The notes beneath the pieces were generated by a model. That model worked only from the letters and a program-made list of their open reading frames with translations, did not search any database and had not been told where the DNA came from. Shown one piece after another: positions 12,701-21,306 of a stretch of 64,000 nt of DNA. The position numbers and the translations under genes were made by a program. Source of the stretch: Bradyrhizobium betae (GTDB taxonomy: Bacteria > Pseudomonadota > Alphaproteobacteria > Rhizobiales > Xanthobacteraceae). The stretch's first letter is position 1. The number at the start of each line of letters is the position of its first letter. Location of the stretch: contig NZ_CP044543.1 in the NCBI RefSeq assembly GCF_008932115.1, positions 434,001 through 498,000 on the forward strand, read 5' to 3'.

Positions 12701-12863
12701 CGGCGGCCTGATCGTCAGCCAGGCGCTGACGCTGTTCACGACGCCAGTCGTCTATCTCTATCTCGACCAGCTCAACAACTGGTTCTCGGGCTGGGGCCGT
12801 TCGGGCGACGGCGAAGGCCACGAGACGCCCGAGCACGGCAGCGTCAAGGAAGCCGCCGAGTAG
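9717..12863 (+). CDS. RND multidrug efflux permease (MdtB/MdtC/MuxB-like)
   Basis: The 1048-residue protein has the full HAE-1 RND plan: FIRYPIGTSLLMAGILFVG at TM1, two large periplasmic loops, and TM4 with GFVVDDAIVMLENI bearing the proton-relay Asp pair. The second half repeats the fold, with ILLIGIVKKNGIMMVDFA in TM10. Most similar in layout to MdtB/MdtC. Translationally coupled to the adaptor by ATGA overlap. Substrate range cannot be read from sequence. Confidence 0.92.
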   Translation: MNAGGISAPFIRYPIGTSLLMAGILFVGLVAYPLLPVAPLPQVDFPTIQITANLPGGSPETMASSVAQPLERQFAQIPGIAQMTSTSYLGTASITIQFDLNRSIDGAANDVQGAINAASGQLPKNLPSPPTYRKVNPADAPILLLSATSETMPLTSVSDAVDAQLAQQISQLSGVAQVFIGGQQKPSIRIQIDPAKLVAKGLSLEDVRSQIAITTVDSPKGNIDGPKRAYTIYANDQLTQSKDWNDVIIAYRNGGPLRIRDIGQAVSGPEDAKQAAWANGKRGVFLVVFKQPGANVIETVDRIKATLPRLVAAIPPAIKIEVISDRTTTIRAAVEDVQFTLLLTIALVVMVIFIFLRSFWATVIPTITVPLALLGACALMWVWGYSLDNLSLMALTIAVGFVVDDAIVMLENITRYIEEGETPMAAAFRGSKEIGFTIVSISISLVAVLIPLLLMGGIIGRLFREFAVVLAMTIFVSMFVSLTLTPMMASRFLRSHGEVTHGKFYQWSERGFDAMLRGYEWGLDHALAWRRTTLVIFFATLALSVYLFVLIPKGFFPQQDVGLITATSEASQDISFAEMQRRQVELGKIVLADPDVASVAMNIGGSGRAGNNGNMFITLKPRDHRDASAQQIIARLRPQLEKVSGARLYMQAAQDVRLGGRPTRTQFEFTLQDADLTELNDWAPKILAKMATLPQLRDVATDQQTQGTTVQLKINRDTAARYGIQPQLIDDTLYDAFGQRQVTQYFTQLNTYKVILEILPEMQGNLESLNKLYLRSPLTGDQVPLSTFATWSTDPVRPLSISHQGQFPAITISFNLAQGIALGQATEAVQKAMADLGAPPTLNSSFQGTAQAFQQSLGTVPLLILAALVVVYLILGILYESYIHPITILSTLPSAGVGALAILMAAGFEFSLIALIGVILLIGIVKKNGIMMVDFAIAAERDEHKTPEQSIRQAALLRFRPIMMTTMAALLGGVPLMLGHGTGAEIRQPLGYAMVGGLIVSQALTLFTTPVVYLYLDQLNNWFSGWGRSGDGEGHETPEHGSVKEAAE

Positions 12864-12927
12864 GCTTGCACCTCGGCGGCCACGACGCTACAGCGAGGCC
12901 CCCGGTTCACGCCAACGCGGTTTCGCC

Positions 12928-13491
12928 ATGCCCATGCAATTCCGACTTGTCGCCCTTGCCGCTGCACTGCTGTTGTCGACAGGTGCGGCCCATGCCCAGC
13001 AGGGCGCCAGGAAGAATGCTGCGCCCGCCGCACAGCCCGCACCTGCCCCGACGCAGCCGCAGGCTGACGGTGCACCCGCGCAGCAGGCCGGTTGGGTCGC
13101 GCGTTGCACCAGCCCCAGCCGCGACGCGCCGCTCGAATGCGCGATCGAGCAGAACGCGGTGCTGACCAAGACCGGCCAGACCATCGTCCTGATCAACATC
13201 CGTATCGCGCCCGACACCCGCACGCCGGTGGCGCTGCTGCAATTGCCGCTCGGCCTCAACCTGCCCGTCGGCGCCAAGCTGCAGGTCGACGAGGGCAAGA
13301 CGGTCGATCTCCAGATCCAGACCTGCGAGAACCGCGGCTGCTACGCCTCGACCCCGATCGCAGCCGACCTGCTCGCGAGCCTGAAGTCAGGCAAGCAGCT
13401 GAAGGTCTCTTTCCAGAACATGGCCAAGGAGACCATCGCGATCCCGATGCCGCTGGGCGATTTCGCGGCCGCCTACGACAAGATCAAGTAA
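12928..13491 (+). CDS. Invasion-associated locus B (IalB) family periplasmic protein
   Basis: The 187-residue protein has a signal peptide ending near AHAQQ, an Ala/Pro/Gln-rich linker, then the IalB domain with WVARC, LECAIEQ and CENRGCYAS; four cysteines could form two disulfides. IalB proteins are widespread secreted proteins in Rhizobiales with no settled biochemical role. It lies 64 bases after the RND pump and before a REP-type repeat. Confidence 0.82.
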   Translation: MPMQFRLVALAAALLLSTGAAHAQQGARKNAAPAAQPAPAPTQPQADGAPAQQAGWVARCTSPSRDAPLECAIEQNAVLTKTGQTIVLINIRIAPDTRTPVALLQLPLGLNLPVGAKLQVDEGKTVDLQIQTCENRGCYASTPIAADLLASLKSGKQLKVSFQNMAKETIAIPMPLGDFAAAYDKIK

Positions 13492-13504
13492 CGGATACTG
13501 TCAT

Positions 13505-13596
13505 CGCCCGCGAAGCGGGCGATCCAGTATTCCACCAGCGCCGGTGATTGGACCGATGGGCCGCGGCGTTCTGGATGCCCCGCCTTCGCGGGGCAT
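13505..13596. repeat. REP-type palindrome pair between convergent genes
   Basis: Two hairpins occur here. CGCCCGC-GAA-GCGGGCG spans 13505-13521, and 13575-13596 has a perfect 9-base stem (ATGCCCCGC / GCGGGGCAT) around CTTC. They are bracketed by GTCATCGCCCG and GGGCATGACA, a layout common in Bradyrhizobium intergenic repeats. They sit between the convergent IalB and arylsulfatase genes and may also act as terminators. Confidence 0.7.
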
Positions 13597-13611
13597 GACA
13601 CCGGTTTACTC

Positions 13612-15900
13612 CTACTGCCGCGCCATCTGCGCATTGCCGACGGCGTCGCCGTCGAGCTTCTGGTCGTTGTGCATGGTGACCGTGACGCGCAGCAGCCGTC
13701 CGGCGAATTCGAACGGCGCCTCGTAATGCGACACCGGGCTGCCGCGGTCTCGGCCGATGTCGAGGCCGGACCACGAGATCAGCGTGTGGAAGCCGAGCTG
13801 GGTCTGCAGCGATCCGGCCGGCTCGCCGTCGATCAGCAGCGTGTATTCGGTAATGCCCGTGCGCGAGCCCTGCGCCGGCGGCTCCTTGCGCACCAGACGC
13901 TCGACATGCACGCCGAGCCGCCGCGCACCTGACGGCACCTTGCGCTCCGAGCGCACGATCTGATGGCTGCCGCCGATGTTCAGATCGTGCACGAGCTGAC
14001 CGTCCTTGACGTAGAGGCTGTAGCCCGATGTCGCATCGCCATGCGAGATCAGTACGCCGTCCGCACCTTGCTCGCCGATCTCGACATGCGCCTCGATCGT
14101 GTAGCTGCGGCTGCGCACGTCGGGGGCGACGTCGGTCGGCACGTGGCCCATGCCGGCGTGGAAGACGAAATGATGCCGCGCACCGTGGAAGCGCGCGGCG
14201 TTTTCGGCAAAGCGCGGCCCGAACCGGTCGTCGAGCGGCAGCACGTTGCGCGTCTCGGCCTCCGCCCACCATGTCGCGATCATCGCGGCCAGACGCTCCG
14301 GCTCCTTGGCCGCGAGGTCGTTGGTTTCGGAAAAGTCCTCGTCGAGATGGAACAGCTCCCATTTGTCGCTCTCGAACGGCGTGCCCGACGGATGGAACGT
14401 GACTGCCTTCCACCCGTCCTGCCAGAGGCCGCGATGGCCGAACATCTCGAAATATTGCGGTGAGCTCTTCGACGGCGCCGCGGCATTCGCGATCGAGCGC
14501 GCAAAGCTCTCGCCCTCCAGCGGCATCTGCGCACAGCCCGCGATCTCGGCGGGCGCCGCGATGCCGATCAGTTCGAGCAAAGTCGGCGCAAGGTCGCAGG
14601 CGTGGACGAACTGGTGCCGCAACTCGCCCTGGCCTGCGATCTTCTTCGGCCAGTTGATGACGAAGGGATCGCGGATGCCGCCGCCATGGGTGTTCTGCTT
14701 GTAGCGCCGCAGCGGCGTGTTCGAGGCCATCGCCCAGCCATGCGGAAAATTGCTGTGCGTGTCGGGCCCGCCGATCTCGTCGATGCGGGCAAGCTTCTCC
14801 GCGATCGGCTCCGGCTTGAAGTTGAACGGCCCCATCGCATTGACGAAGCCGAGCGGCCCGCCCTCCTGGCTCGCGCCATTGTCGGACATCACGATGATCA
14901 CCGTGTTGTCGCGGATGCCGGCGGTTTCCAGGAACGCGACCAGCCGGGCCAGATGCCGGTCGGAATGATCGAGCATGCCGGCGAAGGCCGCCTGCAGGCG
15001 CGTGAAGACGCGCCGCTCGTCGGCCGAATGCTCCTCCCAGGCCTTCACGCCGTCGTTGCGCGGCGGCATCCGCGTATCCGGCGGCACCAGCCCCAGCACC
15101 TTCTGGCGCGCCAGCCGCTGCTCGCGCTCGACGTCCCAGCCGTGCGCGAAGGAGGCATCGTAGCTGCGGATGATATCCATCGGCGCCTGGTGCGGCGCGT
15201 GGCAGGCCCCGAGCGCGACCCAGGTCAGCCAGGGCACGTCGGGGCGATCGGCGACATGATCGCCGATGAAGCGGATCGACTGGTCGATCAGGTCCTCGGT
15301 CAGATGATAGCCGTCGGCGTAGCTGCCCGGAGGATTGATATGCGTGTTGTCCGAGACGAGCTCCGGCGCATATTGGTCGGTCTCGGCGTCGAGGAAGCCG
15401 TAGAACCGATCGAAGCCGCGCCCGAGCGGCCAGCCGTCGAACGGACCGGTGGCTCCGCTCTCGGTCAGCGGCGTGACGTGCCATTTCCCGATCATGTAGT
15501 TGCGATAGCCGTGCACGCGCAGCATCTCCGCGAGCGTCCCCGCCTCGCGCGCGATCTTGCCGCGGTAGCCGGGATAACCGGAATCGAAATTGGCGAGACA
15601 CCCGACCCCGACCGAATGATGATTGCGTCCGGTGAGCAGCGCCGCGCGCGTCGTCGAGCACATCGCCGTGGTGTGGAAACCGCTGTAGCGCAGGCCTTCC
15701 GCGGCGAGCCTGTCGATAGACGGCGTCCTGATCGCCGAGCCGTAGCAGCCGAAATCGGAGAAGCCGACATCGTCGAACAGCACGACCAGAATGTTCGGCG
15801 CGCCCTCCGGCGGCCTCGCCGCCTCCGGCCACCAGGGCTTCGACTCCGCAACCGTCCTGCCGACGGTGCCGCGAAACGGCGTGCCGCTGCCTGCGCTCAT
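13612..15900 (-). CDS. Arylsulfatase, about 760 residues
   Basis: The product has the sulfatase fold: NILVVLFDDVGFSDFG with the metal-binding Asp pair near the N-terminus, the formylglycine segment MCSTTRAALLTGRNHHSVG, and GKWHVTPL with the conserved Lys/His. It cleaves sulfate esters after Cys-to-formylglycine maturation. The CxPxR signature reads C-S-T-T-R here, with Thr replacing Pro. ATG 15900 was chosen for its GGGAGGAG ribosome site. No signal peptide is evident, so it is probably cytoplasmic. Divergent from a TetR gene that may control it. Confidence 0.88.
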   Translation of the reverse strand: MSAGSGTPFRGTVGRTVAESKPWWPEAARPPEGAPNILVVLFDDVGFSDFGCYGSAIRTPSIDRLAAEGLRYSGFHTTAMCSTTRAALLTGRNHHSVGVGCLANFDSGYPGYRGKIAREAGTLAEMLRVHGYRNYMIGKWHVTPLTESGATGPFDGWPLGRGFDRFYGFLDAETDQYAPELVSDNTHINPPGSYADGYHLTEDLIDQSIRFIGDHVADRPDVPWLTWVALGACHAPHQAPMDIIRSYDASFAHGWDVEREQRLARQKVLGLVPPDTRMPPRNDGVKAWEEHSADERRVFTRLQAAFAGMLDHSDRHLARLVAFLETAGIRDNTVIIVMSDNGASQEGGPLGFVNAMGPFNFKPEPIAEKLARIDEIGGPDTHSNFPHGWAMASNTPLRRYKQNTHGGGIRDPFVINWPKKIAGQGELRHQFVHACDLAPTLLELIGIAAPAEIAGCAQMPLEGESFARSIANAAAPSKSSPQYFEMFGHRGLWQDGWKAVTFHPSGTPFESDKWELFHLDEDFSETNDLAAKEPERLAAMIATWWAEAETRNVLPLDDRFGPRFAENAARFHGARHHFVFHAGMGHVPTDVAPDVRSRSYTIEAHVEIGEQGADGVLISHGDATSGYSLYVKDGQLVHDLNIGGSHQIVRSERKVPSGARRLGVHVERLVRKEPPAQGSRTGITEYTLLIDGEPAGSLQTQLGFHTLISWSGLDIGRDRGSPVSHYEAPFEFAGRLLRVTVTMHNDQKLDGDAVGNAQMARQ

Positions 15901-15963
15901 CTGCTCCTCCCTGTTTGCCGCGTGAACCGCACGGTTGACCCGCGGCCCGTTCGCGCTTAAATT

Positions 15964-15983
15964 ATAATCAGAATTATGATTAT
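15964..15983. promoter_or_regulatory. Inverted repeat, probable TetR operator
   Basis: ATAATCA-GAATTA-TGATTAT is a perfect 7-base inverted repeat in an AT-rich stretch between the divergent arylsulfatase and TetR genes, 12 bases before the TetR start codon. This is the expected place for an autoregulatory operator controlling both genes. Confidence 0.6.
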
Positions 15984-15995
15984 GATTTAACACGG

Positions 15996-16682
15996 ATGCA
16001 AGCGCTGATGCGGTCCTCGCCGGACGATGCCGGGTTTCGCGATTTCGAGCTGCCGGGCGTCGCCCCGTCGCGGCAGAAGCGCAGCCGGGAGACGACACTG
16101 GCACTGCTGCGCGCCGGCGCCGACATGCTGCGAACGCGGAGCCTTGCCGAACTGTCGATCGAGGTGCTCTGCACCGAGGTCGGCGCCACCGTCGGCGCTT
16201 TCTACAGCCGGTTCGAGAGCAAAGAGGCCTATTTCAACGCGCTGATGGCGCTGGCTGCGCGCGACGGCGAGCAACGGCTCGGCGAGATCAGGTCACCGTC
16301 ACCGGATACAAGCCTCGACAAGCTCTGCACCATCATCGTCAGCGGCATCATCGCCTGGATGCGCAACCACGAGGGCGTGCTGCGCGCCGCGCTCCAGCAC
16401 GACGACACCCGCCCGGACACATGGTCGCCGTTCAAGGCGCTGGCAAAAGCGTCCACGATGCGCGCCACTCCGTTCCTGCTGCCGGCCATGGGCAAGGGCC
16501 GCAAGGCCGCCAAGACCCGCACCATCGCGTTCGGCTTTCAGGTTGTGCTGGGCACGCTGGTGAACGCGATCCTCAACGATCCCGGCCCGCTGTCGCTCTC
16601 GTCGAAAGAGATGGAGACGCGGCTCGCCGGCTGTCTTTTATCGCTGCTCCGAGCGGAAGCCGATCAGTCCACCCCGAGATAA
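15996..16682 (+). CDS. TetR/AcrR family transcriptional regulator
   Basis: The 228-residue protein has an N-terminal helix-turn-helix (LRTRSLAELSIEVLCTEVGATVGAFYSRFESKEAYFN, quoted as LAELSIEVLCTEVG and FYSRFESKEAYF) and a helical ligand domain. It is divergent from the arylsulfatase, with an inverted repeat between them, so it may regulate sulfatase expression and itself. Its 3' end overlaps the convergent livF end by 19 bases. Confidence 0.85.
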   Translation: MQALMRSSPDDAGFRDFELPGVAPSRQKRSRETTLALLRAGADMLRTRSLAELSIEVLCTEVGATVGAFYSRFESKEAYFNALMALAARDGEQRLGEIRSPSPDTSLDKLCTIIVSGIIAWMRNHEGVLRAALQHDDTRPDTWSPFKALAKASTMRATPFLLPAMGKGRKAAKTRTIAFGFQVVLGTLVNAILNDPGPLSLSSKEMETRLAGCLLSLLRAEADQSTPR

Positions 16683-17383
16683 GCCTTCTGCACCTGCGGG
16701 TCATCCGCCAGCGCCGCAGCCGTGCCGGACAGCACGCTCTTGCCGACCTGGAGCACGGTGGCGAAATCCGACACCTCCAGCGCCAGCTCGATCGACTGCT
16801 CGGCGAGCAGGATGGTCAGGCCCTCGCGATGCAGGCGGCCGAAGGTCTCGTACATGGACTCGACCACCGCCGGCGCAAGGCCGAGCGACGGCTCGTCGAG
16901 CATCAGGAGCTTCGGATCGCTCATCAGCGCGCGGCCGACCGCCAGCATCTGCCGCTCGCCGCCGGACATGGTGCCGGCACGCTGGTTGCGACGCTCCTTC
17001 AGGCGCGGGAAGAACTCGTAGACGCGCTCGAGCAGCGTGGACTGGCGCGACTTGTCATGCAGCGGCGTGGCGCCGAGCATGAGGTTGTTCTCGACGCTCT
17101 GCTGCACGAACAGCCGCCAGCCCTCCGGCGACAGCGCCAGACCCTTGCGCACGATGGAAAAGGCCTTCTGGCCCGCAATGTCCTCGCCGCGAAAGCTGAT
17201 CGAGCCGGAATGCACGGGAATGAGACCGGCGATCGCGTTCAGCGTCGTGGTCTTGCCGCCGCCATTGGAGCCGAGCAGCGCGACGACGCTGCCCTCCGGC
17301 ACCTCCAGCGAGACGTCGGAGACACCGATGAGGTCGCCGTAGCGCACTTCGAGGTGCTCGATTCTGAGAAGCGCTCCGCTCAT
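16664..17383 (-). CDS. livF: Branched-chain amino-acid-type ABC transporter ATPase LivF
   Basis: The 239-residue ATPase has Walker A GSNGGGKTT, signature MSGGERQML and Walker B LLMLDEPSLGLAP, the last being typical of LivF. It is the last gene of a five-gene importer operon and overlaps livG by 4 bases. The real substrate could be an amino acid, urea, an amide or an aromatic acid; only the HAAT family is clear. Confidence 0.9.
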   Translation of the reverse strand: MSGALLRIEHLEVRYGDLIGVSDVSLEVPEGSVVALLGSNGGGKTTTLNAIAGLIPVHSGSISFRGEDIAGQKAFSIVRKGLALSPEGWRLFVQQSVENNLMLGATPLHDKSRQSTLLERVYEFFPRLKERRNQRAGTMSGGERQMLAVGRALMSDPKLLMLDEPSLGLAPAVVESMYETFGRLHREGLTILLAEQSIELALEVSDFATVLQVGKSVLSGTAAALADDPQVQKAYLGVD

Positions 17384-18147
17384 AGGTCCGGCCCGCCCAT
17401 CAGCTCGACCGGCGTATGGCCGGCGGCCGCCTTGGCCGCGCGCTTGCCGAGATAAGCCTCGATCACCGCGGGGTTGGAGGTGACGTCGCGCGGCGAGCCG
17501 CGGGCGATCTCTTTGCCCTGGTGGAACACCATCACGCGGCTCGCCAGCGACATGATCACTTCCATGATGTGCTCGACGATGACCAGCGTGATGCCCGAGC
17601 GGTGAATGTCACGCACGAGATCGATCGCGAGCTTCACCTCATGCGCGTTGAGTCCGGCCATGGCTTCGTCGAGCAGCAGCACCTTCGGCTCGGTCGCGAG
17701 CGCGCGCGCGATCTCCAGCCGCTTTCGGCCGGGCGTGCCGAGCGAGCGCGCCGGCGCATCCGCAAGCCTGATCATGCCGACACGTTCCAGCACGGCGCGT
17801 GCTTTTGTCTCAGCCTCCTTGCGATGCGAGGTGCGGAGGAACGCGCCGATCATGACGTTTTCCAGCACCGTCATGCCCTCGAAGGTCTGCGGCACCTGGA
17901 AGGTGCGGGCGAGCCCGAGGCCCGCGCGCTGCTCCGGCGTAAAGTCGGTGATATCGCTCCCTTCGAACAGCACGCGTCCCGACGTCGTCTTGAGGTCGCC
18001 GGTGAGACAATTGAAGAAGGTGGATTTTCCGGCGCCGTTCGGCCCGATCAGGCCGAGGATGTCGCCCTGCTCCAGCGTCGCGGAGGCATCGTCCACCGCC
18101 TTGAAGCTGCCGAATGCCTTGGTGATCCCGCGCGCCTCAAGGAGCAT
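17380..18147 (-). CDS. livG: Branched-chain amino-acid-type ABC transporter ATPase LivG
   Basis: The 255-residue ATPase has Walker A GPNGAGKSTFFN, a LivG-type signature region (LGTPGRKRLEIARALA, lacking a canonical LSGGQ) and Walker B VLLLDEAMAGLN. This pattern is usual for LivG. It overlaps livM by 11 bases and livF by 4, indicating one transcript. Confidence 0.9.
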   Translation of the reverse strand: MLLEARGITKAFGSFKAVDDASATLEQGDILGLIGPNGAGKSTFFNCLTGDLKTTSGRVLFEGSDITDFTPEQRAGLGLARTFQVPQTFEGMTVLENVMIGAFLRTSHRKEAETKARAVLERVGMIRLADAPARSLGTPGRKRLEIARALATEPKVLLLDEAMAGLNAHEVKLAIDLVRDIHRSGITLVIVEHIMEVIMSLASRVMVFHQGKEIARGSPRDVTSNPAVIEAYLGKRAAKAAAGHTPVELMGGPDL

Positions 18148-19111
18148 GGCCGGCTCCCGTGTCGGTGTTCGGCTTGCTGCGGCGCGTGAACAGTGCCAGC
18201 AGGCCGCCCGGCTGGAAGCGCGCGATCAGCACGATGATCGCGCCATAGAGCACGAAGGTGAGCCCGGCGCCCTTGCCGCCGAGCCAGCTGTTGGAGATCT
18301 CCTCCAGTGGCACGAGGATCGCGGCTCCCACCAGCGGCCCGAACAGCAGCCCTGCCCCGCCGAGCGCCGCCATGATCAGGATTTTCACCGAAATCAGGAT
18401 GCCGAGCCCGGACTCGGGATCGACGAAGCCGAACATCATCGCATAGAGCGCGCCGGCCACGCTCGTGAGCGCTGCACTCAGCATGTAGGCGTAGAGTTTC
18501 GTGCGTGCGGCCGGAGCACCCAGCGAACGCGCGGCACGCTCGGAATCCTTGATCGCCCGCAGATAAAATCCCATCCGGCTGTTGGTCATCCACCACGTAA
18601 CGAGCAGTGTGATCACGAGCACCGCGAGGAACAGATAGTAGTACGGCAGCGACGACAGGAACGAGAGATCGAAGACGTTGCGTGGCACGGTCGGTCCGGA
18701 AAGGCCGACCGCCGCGCCAAGCCATTCGGTGTTGGTCACGATCAGCCGGACCGTCTCGGCGACCGCGATGGTCGCCATGCTGAAATAATGGCCTGACAGC
18801 CGCAGCGTCGGAACGCCGATGATCGCGGCGAGCCCCACCGCCAGCGCGATGCCGCCGGGAATGCCGAACAGCGGCGACAGGCCGAATTTGGCGTAGGAGG
18901 CCATCGCGGCATAGGCGCCGCAGCCGAAGAACACGACATGGCCGACCGACACCTGCCCGGCATAGCCGCCGACGATGTTCCAGGCGGACGCAGCGATGGC
19001 ATAGAGCAGCACCAGCGCGCCGAGCCGCTGCTGGAACGGCGAGGACAGCAGCAGCGGATAGGCGATCGCCAGCGCTGCGACCACCGAGAGCCAGATCAGG
19101 CGCCGCATCAC
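18137..19111 (-). CDS. livM: Branched-chain amino-acid-type ABC permease LivM
   Basis: The 324-residue polytopic permease has the LivM core (GGYAGQVSVGHVVFFGCGAYAAM near residue 48, quoted as GGYAGQVSVGHVVFFG) and the C-terminal coupling region AALGGAGLLFGPLVGAAI. It pairs with LivH in the membrane. The first ATG at 19111 or the adjacent one at 19108 could serve as start. Confidence 0.88.
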   Translation of the reverse strand: MMRRLIWLSVVAALAIAYPLLLSSPFQQRLGALVLLYAIAASAWNIVGGYAGQVSVGHVVFFGCGAYAAMASYAKFGLSPLFGIPGGIALAVGLAAIIGVPTLRLSGHYFSMATIAVAETVRLIVTNTEWLGAAVGLSGPTVPRNVFDLSFLSSLPYYYLFLAVLVITLLVTWWMTNSRMGFYLRAIKDSERAARSLGAPAARTKLYAYMLSAALTSVAGALYAMMFGFVDPESGLGILISVKILIMAALGGAGLLFGPLVGAAILVPLEEISNSWLGGKGAGLTFVLYGAIIVLIARFQPGGLLALFTRRSKPNTDTGAGHAP

Positions 19112-19121
19112 ATCTTCCTCA

Positions 19122-19985
19122 TCAGGTCTTGCCCATCAAGCCCTGCGGCCGGAACCAGAGGAAGAGCAGGAACAGCACATAGACGACGATGTCCTTGTAG
19201 ACCGCGCCGATCAAATAGCCTGACAGCGACTCGATCACACCAATCAACAGGCCTGCGACGAGCGCTCCCGGCACGCTGCCGAAGCCGCCGAGCGACACCG
19301 TGACGAAGGCGACGATGCCGAGCGTCTCGCCGACCGTCGGCACGATGTAGAAGAAGTTCGCGATCAGCGCGCCGGCAAGGCCGGTGGCGCCCGCCGCGAT
19401 GCCCCACGCGATCGCCTGCATGGTGTCTGGCCTTATGCCCATGAGCTGCGCGGCGGTCTGATCCTCCGCCACCGCCAGCATCTTCGAGCCGAGCGAGGTG
19501 CGCGTCAGGAGCAGATGCAGGCCCAGCGTCACCAGCAGCGCGACCACGCCGGCCAGCAGTCGCGAGGCCTCGATGCGCAGGCCGGCAAACGCATAGGTGC
19601 CGCCGACGATGTTCGGCGGCATCGACAGGAAATTGGCGCCGAACCACCAGAACACGGAATAGCGCAGCAGCAGCGCGAGCCCGAAGGTGCCGAGGATCTG
19701 CGCCAGCATCGGCCCCTTCATGATGTCGCGGATCAGGGCGAAATAGACCACGACGCCGACGGTCGCGAGCACCAGCGTCGCCAGCGGCGCACCGAGGAGC
19801 GGCCCTCCCCCCATCAGCGTGTAGACGACATAAGCGACGTACATGCCGAGCATGACGAAATCGCCATGGGCGAAATTGACGATGTTCATCATGCCCCACA
19901 CCAGTGTGAGGCCCGAGGAAAACAGGGCGTAGACGGCGCCAAGCAGAAGCCCGCCGACGATCACCTGCACGAGGACAAAGGACAT
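19122..19985 (-). CDS. livH: Branched-chain amino-acid-type ABC permease LivH
   Basis: The product is about 287 residues with eight or so membrane helices and LivH landmarks: GLTLVWGMMNIVNFAHGDFV and SLGGFGSVPGALVAGLLIGV. I placed the start at ATG 19985; a GTG at 20015 would add ten residues. It lies 10 bases upstream of livM in the operon and 67 bases after the binding-protein gene. Confidence 0.88.
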   Translation of the reverse strand: MSFVLVQVIVGGLLLGAVYALFSSGLTLVWGMMNIVNFAHGDFVMLGMYVAYVVYTLMGGGPLLGAPLATLVLATVGVVVYFALIRDIMKGPMLAQILGTFGLALLLRYSVFWWFGANFLSMPPNIVGGTYAFAGLRIEASRLLAGVVALLVTLGLHLLLTRTSLGSKMLAVAEDQTAAQLMGIRPDTMQAIAWGIAAGATGLAGALIANFFYIVPTVGETLGIVAFVTVSLGGFGSVPGALVAGLLIGVIESLSGYLIGAVYKDIVVYVLFLLFLWFRPQGLMGKT

Positions 19986-20052
19986 GAGCTGCGTTGCTCT
20001 GATCAAATCACCCACGGAAAGGCGGGACGCGCGGTCCCGCCCTCAAGCAACC

Positions 20053-21306
20053 TTACCAGCCCTTGTAGGGCAGCATCGGCGCCTTTTCGGCGTTGGTCTT
20101 CGGCCACACCGAGACGTAGTTCTCGCCGTCCTGGAGCTGGATGATGGCGCCTGAGGCGAGGACGTTCTGGCCCTTGTCATCGAACTTCACGCCCTTGTAG
20201 CCGATCATCAATTGTTCGGGCTTCAGGTCTGTCGCCTTCAGCGCGGCCTGGATCTTGGCGGGTTCGATCGAGCCGGCGCGGTCGATGGCTTCGGCCAGCA
20301 CGAAGAAGCCCTGCATCTGCCGGGCGACCGTGTCGTCCATTTCCTCGCCGCTCTTCTTCTTGTACATGTCGGCGATAACAGCGGATGCCGAACCCGACGG
20401 GCCCACGACCCAGGAGGAGCGGTTGAAGACGCCCTGCGAGATCTTGCCGACCGCCTTGGTGAAGGAGGGATCGGAGTAGCCGGCATCGTCGGCCAGCAGC
20501 ACGGCCGGCTTGTAGTCGAGCGACTGCATGGTCTTGGCGAACAGTATCGCGTCCGACGTGTAGCTGATCATGATGACGACGTCGGGCTTCTTGTCCTTGA
20601 GCTGGAGCACCTGGCCCTGCACGTCGGTCGCGTTGACGGGATAAGCGACGTCGAGCGCGATCGGCTGGCCCTTGTCCTTGAAAGCGCCCGCAATCGTGTT
20701 GGCGACCGAGCTGCCGTATTCGGTGTTGTCGTGAACCAGCGCGACGCTGTCGGTCTTGGCACCCTGCGCCTTGATGTCGGCGAGGAAGTCGACATAGATC
20801 CTGGCGAAGTCGGTGGCGATCGGCGTGGTGCGGAAGAACCATTTGAAGCCGCGCTCGGTGAGATTGGCGGCGACCGATTCGGAGTTCAGGAAGGGAACGC
20901 CGTATTTCTCGGCGATCGCGCTCGTGGTCAGCGTGACTCCGGACTGATAGGAGCCGAACAATGCGGCCACCTTATCTTCCGTGATCAGGCGCAGCGCCTG
21001 GTTCTGGCCGGTCGCCGGGTTGCCCTGGTTGTCGGCGATCACCACCTCGACCTTGGCGCCGCCGAGGCCGGCAAGCCCTGCGTTCTTCGCCAGCGTGAAA
21101 TTGCCGAGTTCCGGATGCGCGTTGTTGATGATGTCGGTGGCGACCTCGATCGCCGCCTTGGCATGCGCGCCGATCGAGGCGGTGCCGCCGGACATCGGCA
21201 GGATCACGCCGATCTTGACGACCTTGTCCTGGGCGTGCGCGTTCGGGCCGAGCGCAAGGGACATAGCGGCCGCGCAAAGCAGCCCGGTGACGTGCTTCAA
21301 ATTCAT
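20053..21306 (-). CDS. ABC transporter substrate-binding protein (LivK-like)
   Basis: The 417-residue protein has a clear signal peptide ending near NAHAQ. A type I periplasmic-binding fold follows: VVKIGVILPMSGGTASIGAH, GSYQSGVTLTTSAIAEKYGVP, VALVHDNTEYGSSVANTI. It delivers the substrate to LivHM. First gene of the operon. Such two-lobe proteins in this family bind amino acids, amides, urea or aromatic acids; specificity is not evident. Confidence 0.9.
   Translation of the reverse strand: MNLKHVTGLLCAAAMSLALGPNAHAQDKVVKIGVILPMSGGTASIGAHAKAAIEVATDIINNAHPELGNFTLAKNAGLAGLGGAKVEVVIADNQGNPATGQNQALRLITEDKVAALFGSYQSGVTLTTSAIAEKYGVPFLNSESVAANLTERGFKWFFRTTPIATDFARIYVDFLADIKAQGAKTDSVALVHDNTEYGSSVANTIAGAFKDKGQPIALDVAYPVNATDVQGQVLQLKDKKPDVVIMISYTSDAILFAKTMQSLDYKPAVLLADDAGYSDPSFTKAVGKISQGVFNRSSWVVGPSGSASAVIADMYKKKSGEEMDDTVARQMQGFFVLAEAIDRAGSIEPAKIQAALKATDLKPEQLMIGYKGVKFDDKGQNVLASGAIIQLQDGENYVSVWPKTNAEKAPMLPYKGW

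Noticed and set aside
9567..12836. 1089-residue minus-strand open frame
   Set aside because: It is fully antisense to the RND permease gene and has an Arg/Asp/His-rich composition typical of antisense frames in high-GC DNA.
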